Positions 8,206-16,887 of a stretch of 64,000 bases of DNA are shown here, piece after piece; position 1 is the stretch's first letter; the number at the start of each line of letters is the position of its first letter. The DNA comes from an uncultured Bacteroidales bacterium. GTDB taxonomy: Bacteria > Bacteroidota > Bacteroidia > Bacteroidales > WCHB1-69. The DNA lies in the NCBI GenBank assembly GCA_946413585.1, contig CAMKLG010000003.1:31500-95499 (forward strand), read 5' to 3'. Made by a program: the position numbers and the translations under genes. The notes beneath the pieces are model-generated. The model made no database searches. It worked only from the letters and a program-made list of their open reading frames with translations, and was not told where the DNA came from.

Positions 8206-9972
8206 ATGAGTAAAAACATCAATATACAGAGCAAACAATTCAAAAGACGCACTCTTTTAGGACTTTTGGCCGTCATTGCCATTGTCGTAGTCGTCAATTT
8301 ATTGTCCTCTTCCTTCTTCTATCGTATTGATTTGACGAAAGATAAACGTCATTCACTATCCAAGAGCACCATTGAGATGCTGAAGAACCTGGAAGACAGG
8401 GTTTATTATCGCGTTTATCTGAAAGGGAAGGATCAGCCTGCTGATTATCAGCTGTTTGCAAAACAGGTGGAACAGATGTTACAGACGTTCCGCAGCTATT
8501 CCAAGAATGTCTATTTCGAATTTATAGACCCTATCGAGGGTAAGACGAATGAAGAGTTGAACTCCATTTTAGGCGAATTTGTGAAAAAAGGACTGGAGCC
8601 CATTCCCATCAGTCGTGAGGATGCCGGCGGTTACTCCACACACGTGGTGATTCCGGGTGCCATCGTTTCCTATCGAAACCAAGAATATCCCGCCAAAGTG
8701 GTGGTCGCCGACCCCTCGGGCAACAACGACTGGGTGAAATACTCCAATGAAGAGCTGGAGTACAACCTGGTGATGCCGATCCGCCGTCTGTTGAAGACCG
8801 AGAAACCGAAGGTGGCCTACCTGGATGGCCATGGAGAGTTGGATTTCTGGAGTACCTGCTGGACAGCCATGCAGTTACAACGTTTCTACAATGTCAGCCG
8901 CATCACCCTAGACGGCAAAATCAATGCTCTGCGCAATATCTCAGTAGATGATACGGTGACGGCTAATTTGGTGCTCGGGGACAACAAATACGACGTGTTG
9001 ATTGTGGCGCAACCAACCCAGCCGTTCCGCGAATACGACAAGTACATCATCGACCAATTTATCATGCGCGGCGGTAAAGTGCTGTGGCTCATTGACAACA
9101 CCACGGCCTCCTTAGACAGCTTGCAACATGCGGGCGAGTTCTTCGCCACGCCACGAGCCCTCTATATCAACGACCTGTTCTTCACTTACGGGGTGCGCAT
9201 CAATACCGACCTGATACAGGATCTGAGCTGCATGCCTGTGCCTCAACAGGTGAGTATCATTGGCGACCAACCACAATACAAATTCATGGCTTTCCCTTAT
9301 AGTCTTGACATTGTGAATTTTAGCGACCATCCCATTGTGAGGAACCTCAAAGATGTCAAATCCGACTTTGCCGGCACTATTGACCTCGTGGGCAACAACG
9401 CCGATCTGACGAAAACCGTGTTGATGACCACTTCTGAACGCACGAAAGTGGTGCCCACCCCCTCTATCGTGACCCTGAGAGTGGGCATGGTGAAACCCAA
9501 TTTGCAAGAGTTTTCCAATCGAAACGTACCTATCGCTGTGTTAGTGGAAGGCAACTTCCAGTCGGCATTCAAGGGCATCCTGCCTATCGAGTTCGACACT
9601 ATCAAAGAGCTGGATTTCCGCGACCACAGCGAATTCACGCGACAGATTTTCGTTTCCGACGGAGACATCATCCGCAACCCGTTCGACAGCAAACGTAACC
9701 AGCCTTATCCTGCCGGATTCGACATCTACACACGCCAAACTTTCGACAACACACAGTTCATCGTCAACTGTGTCAATTACTTATGCGCAGACGACGACCT
9801 TTTGCAGCTACGTGCCAAAAACTTCAAAATCGGGTCGCTCAACAACGAGAAAACGCGCAACCACAAGGTGTTAATCGCCGCCCTTAACATCGGCATCCCG
9901 TTACTGCTCATCGCTCTCATGGGAACAGTGCTGATTATTATTCGAAAGGTACGATTCTCGAAAAAGGCTTAG
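8206..9972 (+). CDS. gldG: Gliding-motility auxiliary ABC protein GldG
   Basis: 588 residues from the chosen ATG (MSKNINIQ). An ATG at 8185 inside gldF would add seven residues but looks less likely. One membrane segment near residues 20-40, a large exported domain with the DUF4350/GldG-like fold (for example KVAYLDGHGE and YDVLIVAQPTQPF), and a second membrane segment close to the C terminus. It pairs with GldF in an ABC-2 complex. A bidirectional terminator follows. Confidence 0.92.
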   Translation: MSKNINIQSKQFKRRTLLGLLAVIAIVVVVNLLSSSFFYRIDLTKDKRHSLSKSTIEMLKNLEDRVYYRVYLKGKDQPADYQLFAKQVEQMLQTFRSYSKNVYFEFIDPIEGKTNEELNSILGEFVKKGLEPIPISREDAGGYSTHVVIPGAIVSYRNQEYPAKVVVADPSGNNDWVKYSNEELEYNLVMPIRRLLKTEKPKVAYLDGHGELDFWSTCWTAMQLQRFYNVSRITLDGKINALRNISVDDTVTANLVLGDNKYDVLIVAQPTQPFREYDKYIIDQFIMRGGKVLWLIDNTTASLDSLQHAGEFFATPRALYINDLFFTYGVRINTDLIQDLSCMPVPQQVSIIGDQPQYKFMAFPYSLDIVNFSDHPIVRNLKDVKSDFAGTIDLVGNNADLTKTVLMTTSERTKVVPTPSIVTLRVGMVKPNLQEFSNRNVPIAVLVEGNFQSAFKGILPIEFDTIKELDFRDHSEFTRQIFVSDGDIIRNPFDSKRNQPYPAGFDIYTRQTFDNTQFIVNCVNYLCADDDLLQLRAKNFKIGSLNNEKTRNHKVLIAALNIGIPLLLIALMGTVLIIIRKVRFSKKA

Positions 9973-10021
9973 AGGTAAAAAGGGACTTTCTAAGTCTCTA
10001 AGTCTTTGTCCTTAAAGCTCA

Positions 10022-10057
10022 AAAAAAAAAACGCCTCCGGAAAGGAGACGTTTTTTT
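10022..10057. terminator. Bidirectional intrinsic terminator between gldG and rpmA
   Basis: ACGCCTCC at 10031-10038 pairs with GGAGACGT at 10044-10051 (one C-A mismatch), loop GGAAA, with an A tract before and a T tract after. It can therefore serve gldG on the plus strand and rpmA on the minus strand. Confidence 0.85.
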
Positions 10058-10077
10058 GAATCTGGACAATTAATCTA

Positions 10078-10338
10078 CTACTCTTGGGTAGGAACCACAG
10101 AAACGTAAGATCTGTCTTTATAGGTTTTCTTGAATTCAACGATGCCGTCGCACAATGCGAAAAGCGTGTGGTCTTTACCCATACCCACGTTCTTACCAGG
10201 ATTGTGGACAGTACCTCTTTGGCGAACGATGATGTTGCCAGCCTTGGCGAATTGACCGCCGAAAATTTTCAAACCTAATCTTTTGCTAGCTGATTCGCGG
10301 CCGTTCTGAGAACTACCGACACCTTTTTTATGAGCCAT
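10078..10338 (-). CDS. rpmA: 50S ribosomal protein L27
   Basis: 86 residues beginning [16 protein letters not shown], the invariant bL27 N terminus that reaches the peptidyl-transferase centre, with the typical [10 protein letters not shown] core. Length is standard. It follows rplU on the minus strand with a 31-base gap, the usual rplU-rpmA order. No N-terminal extension of the kind processed by Prp in Firmicutes. Confidence 0.98.
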   Translation of the reverse strand: MAHKKGVGSSQNGRESASKRLGLKIFGGQFAKAGNIIVRQRGTVHNPGKNVGMGKDHTLFALCDGIVEFKKTYKDRSYVSVVPTQE

Positions 10339-10369
10339 AAGTCTAAATTTTAATCGTTAATACTAATTT

Positions 10370-10681
10370 TTACAGAGCGATGTTATCAATCTTGATGGAG
10401 GTCAAGCATTGACGATGACCATTCAGTTTCTGATAACCTTTTCTTCTTTTCTTCTTGAAAACAAGAACTTTGTCACCTTTCAGGTGTTGGAGAACGGTAG
10501 CGGTTACGGCGGCACCGGAAACGGTCGGAGTACCCACTTTGACATCACCGTCATTATCCACTAACATTACGCGGTCAAATGTGACTTGCGCACCTTCTTC
10601 AGCCTTGAGGCGCTGAACATAGACTCTGCGGTCTTTTTCAACCTTGAATTGTTGCCCGGCTATTTCTACAATTGCGTACAT
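10370..10681 (-). CDS. rplU: 50S ribosomal protein L21
   Basis: 103 residues starting MYAIVEIAGQQFKVEKD, the standard bL21 N terminus, with the KVLVFKKKRRKGYQKLNGHRQ C-terminal region. A longer open frame runs upstream to 10963, but it crosses the promoter (TATTTTTG at 10717-10724, minus strand) and the divergent htrA gene, so the start at 10681 is preferred. Cotranscribed with rpmA. Confidence 0.97.
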   Translation of the reverse strand: MYAIVEIAGQQFKVEKDRRVYVQRLKAEEGAQVTFDRVMLVDNDGDVKVGTPTVSGAAVTATVLQHLKGDKVLVFKKKRRKGYQKLNGHRQCLTSIKIDNIAL

Positions 10682-10716
10682 TTTGGTATAATTTTTGTTT
10701 GTAATTTTTTGGGCGG

Positions 10717-10792
10717 CAAAAATAAAATTTTTTTTGATACAAATTTTTCGCCTGCAATTTTTTTTAAACTTTTCCGTTATAAGGTAGTTTTG
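10717..10792. promoter_or_regulatory. Divergent promoter boxes for rplU-rpmA and htrA
   Basis: TATTTTTG on the minus strand (10717-10724) precedes rplU by 36 bases. TAGTTTTG on the plus strand (10785-10792) precedes the htrA start by 14 bases. The stretch between is A/T-rich. Confidence 0.55.
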
Positions 10793-10805
10793 AACGAAAA
10801 TAAAA

Positions 10806-11930
10806 ATGAAAAAAACAAAAGATATGAAGACTTTAAGAAGCATTAAATGGCTGTTATTCACAGTATTACTCACATCCATCACAACTTTTTCAGGATGTGC
10901 CCAACAAGAAAACCGTTCACCGAGATATGTAGATTTGACCGACGCGGCCGAGTCATCTGTCAATGCTGTAGTCTATATCAAGACCGAATTTACGCAGAAA
11001 AACTCCATGTGGGATGATTTTTTCGGCGGCACAATATGGGAACATTTCTTCGGTTCCGCACCGAGCACCTACCCGGTTCAAGCAGCCGGTTCGGGGGTCA
11101 TCATCTCTTCCGATGGCTACATTGTGACCAACAACCACGTGGTGCAAGATGCCGAAAAAATCACCATCACACTGAACGACAAACGCGAATATGACGGCGA
11201 AATCATTGGCACCGACCCCGCCTCCGACCTCGCGCTCATCAAAATCAACGAAACTCGTCTCCCCTATTTGAAGTTCGCGAACTCTGATTCCGTGCGTATC
11301 GGTGAATGGGTTCTGGCCATTGGCAACCCTATGGGCCTTAACTCCACCGTAACCGCCGGCATCATCAGCGCAAAAGCACGTCAGCTGAGCACAGGTCGCG
11401 GCAACACCTCTGACGAAGTCTATCTCCAAACCGACGCTGCTGTGAATTCCGGTAACTCGGGCGGTGCGCTCGTTGACGCTACCGGCCGCTTGGTCGGCAT
11501 CAATACCGCCATCGCATCTGGCAACGGTTACTACACAGGCTACTCCTTCGCCATCCCGTCCAACATCGTGCAAAAAATCAGCTACGACCTGCAACATTAT
11601 GGCGTCACCCAACAAGCATACCTCGGCGTTTCCATCATGGAACTGAATGCCACCAACGCTAAAGAACTGAACCTCAGCGATGTAAACGGTATCTATGTGG
11701 CCGAAGTGTCCGACAACGGTGCTGCCGCTCAAAACGGTTTCCAAGAAGGCGATGTCATCACTCACATCGACAATACGCCCATAAATAGCCTCCCTGAGGT
11801 GCGTGGAGTTCTCAAAACCAAGTCACCAGGCGACAAAGTGGAGGTCATTATAGTCCGAAACAAAGAAAAAATTACAAAAAATGTAACTTTATTAAATAGT
11901 CAAGGTACAACAGAAAAGGTTGAAAAATAA
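10806..11930 (+). CDS. HtrA/DegP-type serine endoprotease, lipoprotein form
   Basis: 374 residues. The signal region ends in a lipobox-like FSGC (C31), suggesting a lipid-anchored periplasmic protease. Trypsin-like triad: H111 (TNNHVVQ), D141 (ASDLALI) and S218 (NSGNSGGAL). A single PDZ domain follows (about 265-365, starting near YLGVSIMEL), where classic DegP has two, so it is closer to DegS or one-PDZ HtrA. Role: envelope protein quality control. An ATG at 10824 is an alternative start. The sigma factor gene follows after 97 bases. Confidence 0.92.
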   Translation: MKKTKDMKTLRSIKWLLFTVLLTSITTFSGCAQQENRSPRYVDLTDAAESSVNAVVYIKTEFTQKNSMWDDFFGGTIWEHFFGSAPSTYPVQAAGSGVIISSDGYIVTNNHVVQDAEKITITLNDKREYDGEIIGTDPASDLALIKINETRLPYLKFANSDSVRIGEWVLAIGNPMGLNSTVTAGIISAKARQLSTGRGNTSDEVYLQTDAAVNSGNSGGALVDATGRLVGINTAIASGNGYYTGYSFAIPSNIVQKISYDLQHYGVTQQAYLGVSIMELNATNAKELNLSDVNGIYVAEVSDNGAAAQNGFQEGDVITHIDNTPINSLPEVRGVLKTKSPGDKVEVIIVRNKEKITKNVTLLNSQGTTEKVEK

Positions 11931-11970
11931 ATGGTTATTGGCAAACAGCCAAAGTCATAAAAGCTATTCC

Positions 11971-12027
11971 ATGAGCAGTCCCAATAAGGGCAATAGTACG
12001 ATAGAAAAAGTTGAAAAGTCATTATAA
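11971..12027 (+). other. 18-codon open frame abutting the sigma factor start
   Basis: ATG at 11971, 18 sense codons, then TAA directly followed by the sigma factor ATG at 12028, in the same frame. Its C-terminal IEKVEK resembles the end of HtrA (TEKVEK), and the surrounding bases match too, so it may be a duplicated htrA 3' end. Whether it is translated as a leader peptide is unknown. Confidence 0.3.
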
Positions 12028-12888
12028 ATGAGACAATTAAAAATATCGAAATCCATCACCAACCGCGATTCGGCATCGTTGGAGAGATTCCTGTCGGACA
12101 TCAGCAAGGTGCAGATGATTGGCGCGGATGAGGAGGTGGAACTGGCACGCAAAATCAAAGCCGGAGACGAGGATGCGCTTAACAAATTGGTAACCACCAA
12201 TCTGCGTTTTGTCGTCTCCGTAGCGAAACAATACCAGAATCAGGGTATCGGGTTGCAAGATCTTATCAATGAGGGTAATTTAGGCTTAATCAAAGCCGCA
12301 CAACGATTCGACGAGACACGCGGCTTTAAGTTCATCTCTTACGCCGTATGGTGGATCCGACAGGCCATCCTGCAAGCCATCGCCGACCAGTCGCGTATTG
12401 TCCGACTGCCTCTGAACCAAGTGGGTGTCATCAACAAAATCAAAAAGGAAACCGCTCGTTTGGAACAGACACTCAACCGTTTGCCCACCACAGAGGAGAT
12501 TGCCAACGCAATGGATATGCCTGTGTATAAAGTGGCTGAAATCATGAAGATGAACAACCACCCGCAGTCCATCGACTCGCCCATTGCACCTAACGAGGAA
12601 ACCCGCTTCGTGGATGTGTTTGTGCACGATAACGACGACGACACCGACACCTCTTTGATGCAGGAGTCCCTGTCGTCGGAAATCAACGACCTTCTCAAGA
12701 CCCTCCCCGACAAAGAAGCAGATGTGCTGAGGCTGTTCTTCGGTATCGGCACCTCCCACGAGCATACACTCGATGAGATTGGCGACAAATTAGACCTCTC
12801 CCGCGAGCGAGTGCGTCAAATCAAGGAGCGTGCCTTGAAAAGATTGCGTCAAAACGCCAAAAACAAAAACTTAAAAAGCTACTTATAG
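12028..12888 (+). CDS. rpoD: Primary RNA polymerase sigma factor (RpoD/SigA type)
   Basis: 286 residues, the compact form typical of Bacteroidetes primary sigma factors, lacking region 1.1. Region 1.2 starts near residue 17. Region 2 contains NLRFVVSVAKQY and the -10-melting helix RGFKFISYAVWWIRQAI. Region 3 is present, and region 4.2 ends in LDLSRERVRQIKERALKRLR, the -35/-33-recognising helix-turn-helix. It should recognise the TAnnTTTG promoters seen across this window. Likely cotranscribed with gldD, which starts 20 bases later. Confidence 0.97.
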   Translation: MRQLKISKSITNRDSASLERFLSDISKVQMIGADEEVELARKIKAGDEDALNKLVTTNLRFVVSVAKQYQNQGIGLQDLINEGNLGLIKAAQRFDETRGFKFISYAVWWIRQAILQAIADQSRIVRLPLNQVGVINKIKKETARLEQTLNRLPTTEEIANAMDMPVYKVAEIMKMNNHPQSIDSPIAPNEETRFVDVFVHDNDDDTDTSLMQESLSSEINDLLKTLPDKEADVLRLFFGIGTSHEHTLDEIGDKLDLSRERVRQIKERALKRLRQNAKNKNLKSYL

Positions 12889-12908
12889 GAAAAACGTCTT
12901 CTCCCTTC

Positions 12909-13541
12909 ATGAAAAAAATCTGGCTATATTTCACTTTGGCCATCATCATCAGCGGCTTTTGCGCTGCATGCAAGCCAAAACCGCTGCCTGAACCCAAACC
13001 CATGGGCTATTTCCGTATTGAGCTGCCCGACCACCAATACAAGCCTTTGGAGGTTTCACAGTCCTTGTCCAATGGACAGGCGGACATCCGCGTTTCCCCT
13101 CCATTCACCTGCGAGCAATCGGTCCATGCCACTACCACCCTTGAGTTACAGCCGGACAATTGCTTGTGGATGAATATCACCTACCCTGAACTGAACGCCT
13201 CACTACGGTTCACCTGTTTCAAGGTCAAAAATGCGGACAGTTTACGGAAATTGATGGTTTCAGAGGACAAAATGGTGAAATTTCACTATCAGAAAGCCGA
13301 CGATGTGCAGTATTCCATGATTCGCGATCCAGAATCGCGGATGTGGGGACAAACATACGAGATTTATGGCAAAGATGTGGCCACGCCGCTCCAATTCTGG
13401 ATTACCGACAGCGTCAACCGATTCGTGCGCGCCGCCCTCTACTTTGACGGCACACCTAACAACGACTCGTTGCAGCCTGTCATTGAATATCTTAAGGAGG
13501 ATGCTATGCACCTCATCAACACCTTCGCATGGAAGCCTTAA
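12909..13541 (+). CDS. gldD: Gliding-motility lipoprotein GldD
   Basis: 210 residues with a lipoprotein signal (lipobox AAC, C21), followed by a Pro/Lys-rich linker and the characteristic GYFRIELPDHQY segment of GldD. Length fits the family. GldD is an essential lipoprotein for gliding in Flavobacterium and is widespread in Bacteroidetes with T9SS. Its last 13 bases overlap the next gene, a LuxE-like enzyme. Confidence 0.88.
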   Translation: MKKIWLYFTLAIIISGFCAACKPKPLPEPKPMGYFRIELPDHQYKPLEVSQSLSNGQADIRVSPPFTCEQSVHATTTLELQPDNCLWMNITYPELNASLRFTCFKVKNADSLRKLMVSEDKMVKFHYQKADDVQYSMIRDPESRMWGQTYEIYGKDVATPLQFWITDSVNRFVRAALYFDGTPNNDSLQPVIEYLKEDAMHLINTFAWKP

Positions 13542-14509
13542 ACCATCATATTTTTCGACTCCAATCGGAAGCGGACTTCGAGCAAACCGCCTTACGGGTT
13601 TTCCGTTTTCAATATGCCCAAAACCCCGTCTATCGTGCCTATTGCCAACACCTTAATATTGACAAGAAAAAGGTAACGTCTTTGTCTGACATTCCGTTTC
13701 TGCCTATTTCATTCTTCAAAACCCACGAAGTGAAGACCTCGGTTTTCACTCCAACGCTTACTTTTCGCAGTAGCGGAACCACGGGCATGCAACATTCACA
13801 GCATCTCATTAAAGATGAGCTTCTCTATCGCCGGAGCTTGCTCAACAGTTTCCGTTATTTCTATGGAAAACCATCGGAATACACTTTTTTAGCATTGTTA
13901 CCCAACTATTTAGAGCAGAAAAACTCCTCCCTAATCTATATGATGGAAGTGCTGATGCATAAATCAGGTGCAAAAGACAATGGCTATTTCCTTTATAATC
14001 ATGAAGATCTGTACCAAAAGCTAATCCAACTCCGTGATAATCAACAAAAAACAATACTTTGGGGCGTAACATTCGCCCTACTGGACTTCGCCGACCATTA
14101 CCAATTGGATTTCCCTGAACTAATTGTATTTGAGACCGGAGGCATGAAGGGGCGGCGCAAAGAGATGGTGAAAGAGGAACTTTACGACATCTTGAAACGT
14201 GCTTTCGGCGTACCCGGGATCCACTCCGAATATGGCATGTGCGAGTTGCTTTCGCAAGCCTACAGCAAAGGAGACAATGTGTTCACCACACCGCCATGGA
14301 TGCGTCTGCGCCTGCGTAACGAAAAAGACCCACTGGACGGTTCGGATTCCGTCAACACGGGCGTTATCAACGTCATCGATTTGGCCAATCTATACAGCTG
14401 TACGTTTATTGCTACGGAAGACCTTGGCCGCCGTCACCCCAATGGAATGGAGGTGTTAGGTCGTTTGGACCATTCCCAATTGCGCGGCTGCAACCTCATG
14501 GTATGGTAA
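13529..14509 (+). CDS. LuxE-like acyl-protein synthetase / acyl-activating enzyme
   Basis: 326 residues with a phosphate-binding loop FRSSGTTG (about residues 82-89) of the adenylate-forming type and overall resemblance to LuxE/PaaK-like proteins, which activate fatty or aromatic acids as acyl-adenylates. The C-terminal RLDHSQLRGCNL segment is typical of this Bacteroidetes subgroup. It overlaps gldD by 13 bases, suggesting a shared envelope role, but the substrate is not known. No signal peptide, so cytoplasmic. Confidence 0.75.
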   Translation: MEALNHHIFRLQSEADFEQTALRVFRFQYAQNPVYRAYCQHLNIDKKKVTSLSDIPFLPISFFKTHEVKTSVFTPTLTFRSSGTTGMQHSQHLIKDELLYRRSLLNSFRYFYGKPSEYTFLALLPNYLEQKNSSLIYMMEVLMHKSGAKDNGYFLYNHEDLYQKLIQLRDNQQKTILWGVTFALLDFADHYQLDFPELIVFETGGMKGRRKEMVKEELYDILKRAFGVPGIHSEYGMCELLSQAYSKGDNVFTTPPWMRLRLRNEKDPLDGSDSVNTGVINVIDLANLYSCTFIATEDLGRRHPNGMEVLGRLDHSQLRGCNLMVW

Positions 14510-14525
14510 TGTGTCCATATTTTTG

Positions 14526-14533
14526 TACATTTG
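14526..14533 (+). promoter_or_regulatory. -7 promoter box for the FMN-binding protein gene
   Basis: TACATTTG matches TAnnTTTG, 72 bases before the ATG at 14605. This argues against the longer open frame that begins at 14503, upstream of the box. Confidence 0.5.
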
Positions 14534-14604
14534 CGCCTCTTTTTAATCGCCATAAAAATGGCATTAATTCATTAATAAACAAACGATTAATCAAACAAAA
14601 AAAA

Positions 14605-15009
14605 ATGAAAAAAGGAATCATCGCAGTCATCGCTGTACTAACGGTAATCGCGGTTGTGTTCATTTGCGCCACCACCGCTAATGATAAGGTTATGACGAAA
14701 AAAGACGGCGTTTATATCGTGAACACCACCACTTTAACCCAAAATGTGCAAGGCTACAACGGTCCTACTCCGCTGAACATCTACATCAAAAACGACAAAA
14801 TCCAGAAAATCGAAGCTTTGCCAAACGATGAGACACCCGGGTTCTTCGAAAGAGTGAAAGCCAACTTGCTAAACCAATGGAACGGCATGACCGTAAAGCA
14901 AGCTTCCGAAGCCAAGGTAGATGTGGTCACGGGCGCAACATATTCCTCCAATGCGGTGAAAGAGAACGTCCGCGTGGGATTGGAGTATTACAAAAAGCAT
15001 AAGAAGTAG
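14605..15009 (+). CDS. FMN-binding domain protein, membrane-anchored
   Basis: 134 residues from the ATG at 14605. An N-terminal hydrophobic anchor (about 3-25) is followed by an FMN_bind domain. DVVTGATYSS near residue 103 contains the threonine that is flavinylated by ApbE in RnfG/NqrC-type proteins. The stand-alone domain probably shuttles electrons at the outer face of the inner membrane. A longer frame from 14503 has a non-signal-like N terminus and starts before the promoter, so it was discarded. A TAGGGAA repeat tract begins at the stop codon. Confidence 0.85.
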   Translation: MKKGIIAVIAVLTVIAVVFICATTANDKVMTKKDGVYIVNTTTLTQNVQGYNGPTPLNIYIKNDKIQKIEALPNDETPGFFERVKANLLNQWNGMTVKQASEAKVDVVTGATYSSNAVKENVRVGLEYYKKHKK

Positions 15010-15045
15010 GGAATAGGGAATAGGGAATAGGGAGTAGGGAATAGG
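15007..15045. repeat. TAGGGAA heptamer tandem tract
   Basis: Five tandem units of TAGGGAA, one variant (TAGGGAG), starting at the TAG stop codon of the FMN-binding gene. Confidence 0.85.
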
Positions 15046-15057
15046 AAAATAATTAGT

Positions 15058-16359
15058 ATGATGTATAAAAGATGCATTTGTATTGCAGGGATGTGGATGC
15101 TGGTGTTTATGGCGGCAGGGGTTGCTTTTGCGCAATCGCGCGATACCATCCGTATGATGCAATACAACCTGATGAACTATACCAACACTTCCGGCGTATC
15201 AGACTGCAACAGCACAACCAACAACTTGGATAGTAAGGACGCACACCTTAGAACCATTTTCCAGTACGTGAAGCCCGACGTGTTCTGCGTGTGTGAGTTG
15301 GGATCCCACAATCAATACGCCGACCGTTTGTTGGACAACGTCATCAACACAAACGGCATTGACTACTTTAGACACGGTCCTCTGACCAGTTTATCAGGCG
15401 GCTACATCGCCAACATGATTTTCTATGATTCCCGTAAGCTGACCTTGTACAACACCCAAACCATCACCACCGCCTACCGCGACATCAACGGCTACAAATT
15501 CTACTACAATGCTGACAATTTGTCGTCCGGCGACACCGTATTCATGACCTTTTGGATTGCACATCTGAAAGCAGGTTCCTACTCTTCCGACGCGAGTGCC
15601 CGCTTGACGCAAGTGCAACGGTTGATGAACAAACTCACACAATTGGGCGACCCTGGCAACACCTTTTTCTCCGGCGACTTCAACTTATACGACAGCGATG
15701 AAGCTGCTTATCAAGAACTTACACAATATTCCAACAGCTTGTACCGCTTTTATGACCCCCTTAACAGACCCGGCCGCTGGCACAATAGCGCACAATTCGC
15801 TTCACTGCACACGCAATCCACTCATTCTCAGGATGCTGACTGTTTTTCTGCAGGTGGTTTAGACGACCGCTTCGACTTCATTCTCGTTTCGCCTTCTGTC
15901 TATTACGGCAGCAACAAAATACACCTAGTTGACGGATCGTATCATGCTTTGGGACAGGACGGTATGCGCTTTAACAGCTCCATCACTTCCCCCTCAAACA
16001 ACTCCATCCCAAGTTATGTTGCCAACGCACTTTATCAACAATCCGACCATCTTCCTGTCATTATGGAAATGACGATTGATGCGCATGTGGGAGTCCCTGA
16101 GTACCCGTCGAAGGTGCTGATAAATGTAGCCAACCCTGTCCGTGACGAGTTGCTCATCGAGATGCAAAACGAAGAAGGTTGTCAATACGACATCAGCATT
16201 TTTACTATGGATGGGCGCTGTGTTGCCCGGCATTCTGAGCAACTAGATGCCGGCAGGCACCGTCTGACTTACCCATTTCATTACCCAAAAGGAATCTATT
16301 TAGTCGTCTTCCGCAATGTGAACGGTCTGAAAATCACGAAGAAAGTGATTTGTAGTTAA
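15058..16359 (+). CDS. Secreted endonuclease/exonuclease/phosphatase-fold protein with T9SS sorting domain
   Basis: 433 residues. Signal peptide (residues 1 to about 25, ending AFAQ), then a DNase I-like catalytic domain: GDFNLYDSDE and SDHLPVI are the Asp/His metal-site motifs of the EEP superfamily. The last 75 residues form a type A T9SS C-terminal domain ending in KGIYLVVF and KITKKVI, so the protein should be exported through the outer membrane by the type IX system. Likely an extracellular nuclease or phosphodiesterase; specificity unknown. Confidence 0.85.
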   Translation: MMYKRCICIAGMWMLVFMAAGVAFAQSRDTIRMMQYNLMNYTNTSGVSDCNSTTNNLDSKDAHLRTIFQYVKPDVFCVCELGSHNQYADRLLDNVINTNGIDYFRHGPLTSLSGGYIANMIFYDSRKLTLYNTQTITTAYRDINGYKFYYNADNLSSGDTVFMTFWIAHLKAGSYSSDASARLTQVQRLMNKLTQLGDPGNTFFSGDFNLYDSDEAAYQELTQYSNSLYRFYDPLNRPGRWHNSAQFASLHTQSTHSQDADCFSAGGLDDRFDFILVSPSVYYGSNKIHLVDGSYHALGQDGMRFNSSITSPSNNSIPSYVANALYQQSDHLPVIMEMTIDAHVGVPEYPSKVLINVANPVRDELLIEMQNEEGCQYDISIFTMDGRCVARHSEQLDAGRHRLTYPFHYPKGIYLVVFRNVNGLKITKKVICS

Positions 16360-16409
16360 TATTTCGTTCGCAATTTTTACCACTTGAACATTCTCATAAA
16401 AAAAAATTA

Positions 16410-16417
16410 TATTTTTG
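16410..16417 (+). promoter_or_regulatory. -7 promoter box for the DksA-like gene
   Basis: TATTTTTG, with a TTG at 16384 upstream, a little further than the ideal -33 spacing. The gene starts at 16456. Confidence 0.55.
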
Positions 16418-16455
16418 CACGTTCATTTTATCACCATCAATAATAATAATATAGT

Positions 16456-16842
16456 ATGAGCGAAGTTGTTGTGAACCGTTATTCTGACGAAGATTTAGAA
16501 GAATTCAAAGCTTTAATCGAAAAGAAAATCGAAGAAGCAAGAAAAAACCTCGAAGTATATCAAGAAGCTTATAGCGGTGTCGGCAATGATACAAAAGACA
16601 CTGCTCCGACCTTCAAAAACCTCGAAGAGGGCAACCAAGTGCTTTCTAAAGAGGAGAATGGTCGCCTGATGTCTCGATTATTGAAATACATCTCCAACTT
16701 GGAGGCTGCCTTGGTGCGTATCGAGAATAAGACATACGGCGTGGATCGCATTACGGGCAAACTGATTCCCAAAGAACGCCTGAGAATCGTTCCTCACGCT
16801 ACTTTGGATATCGACACCAAGTTACAAGAGAAGAAAAAGTAG
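16456..16842 (+). CDS. TraR/DksA-family protein lacking zinc-finger cysteines
   Basis: 128 residues with the DksA arrangement: an N-terminal coiled coil rich in Glu/Lys (about 10-90) and a C-terminal finger region. In DksA the finger contains CxxC pairs; here YGVDRITGKLIPKERL and the following HATLDID have no cysteine at all. The fold is recognisable from YG-TGKLIPKERL. DksA-type proteins enter the RNA polymerase secondary channel and modulate rRNA and stress promoters. Without zinc ligands it may fold metal-free. It has its own promoter. Confidence 0.85.
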   Translation: MSEVVVNRYSDEDLEEFKALIEKKIEEARKNLEVYQEAYSGVGNDTKDTAPTFKNLEEGNQVLSKEENGRLMSRLLKYISNLEAALVRIENKTYGVDRITGKLIPKERLRIVPHATLDIDTKLQEKKK

Positions 16843-16873
16843 TCTTACCACACGCCAAAAAGGACATTTTATG

Positions 16874-16881
16874 TATCTTTG
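16874..16881 (+). promoter_or_regulatory. -7 promoter box very close to the peptide-ABC ATPase start
   Basis: TATCTTTG ends six bases before the ATG at 16888. If used, the transcript would start within a few bases of the start codon (near-leaderless). Confidence 0.45.
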
Positions 16882-16887
16882 CACGCG

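Noticed and set aside
10682..10963. N-terminal extension of rplU to 197 residues
   Set aside because: It crosses the rplU promoter and the divergent htrA start; L21 length and N terminus fit the start at 10681.
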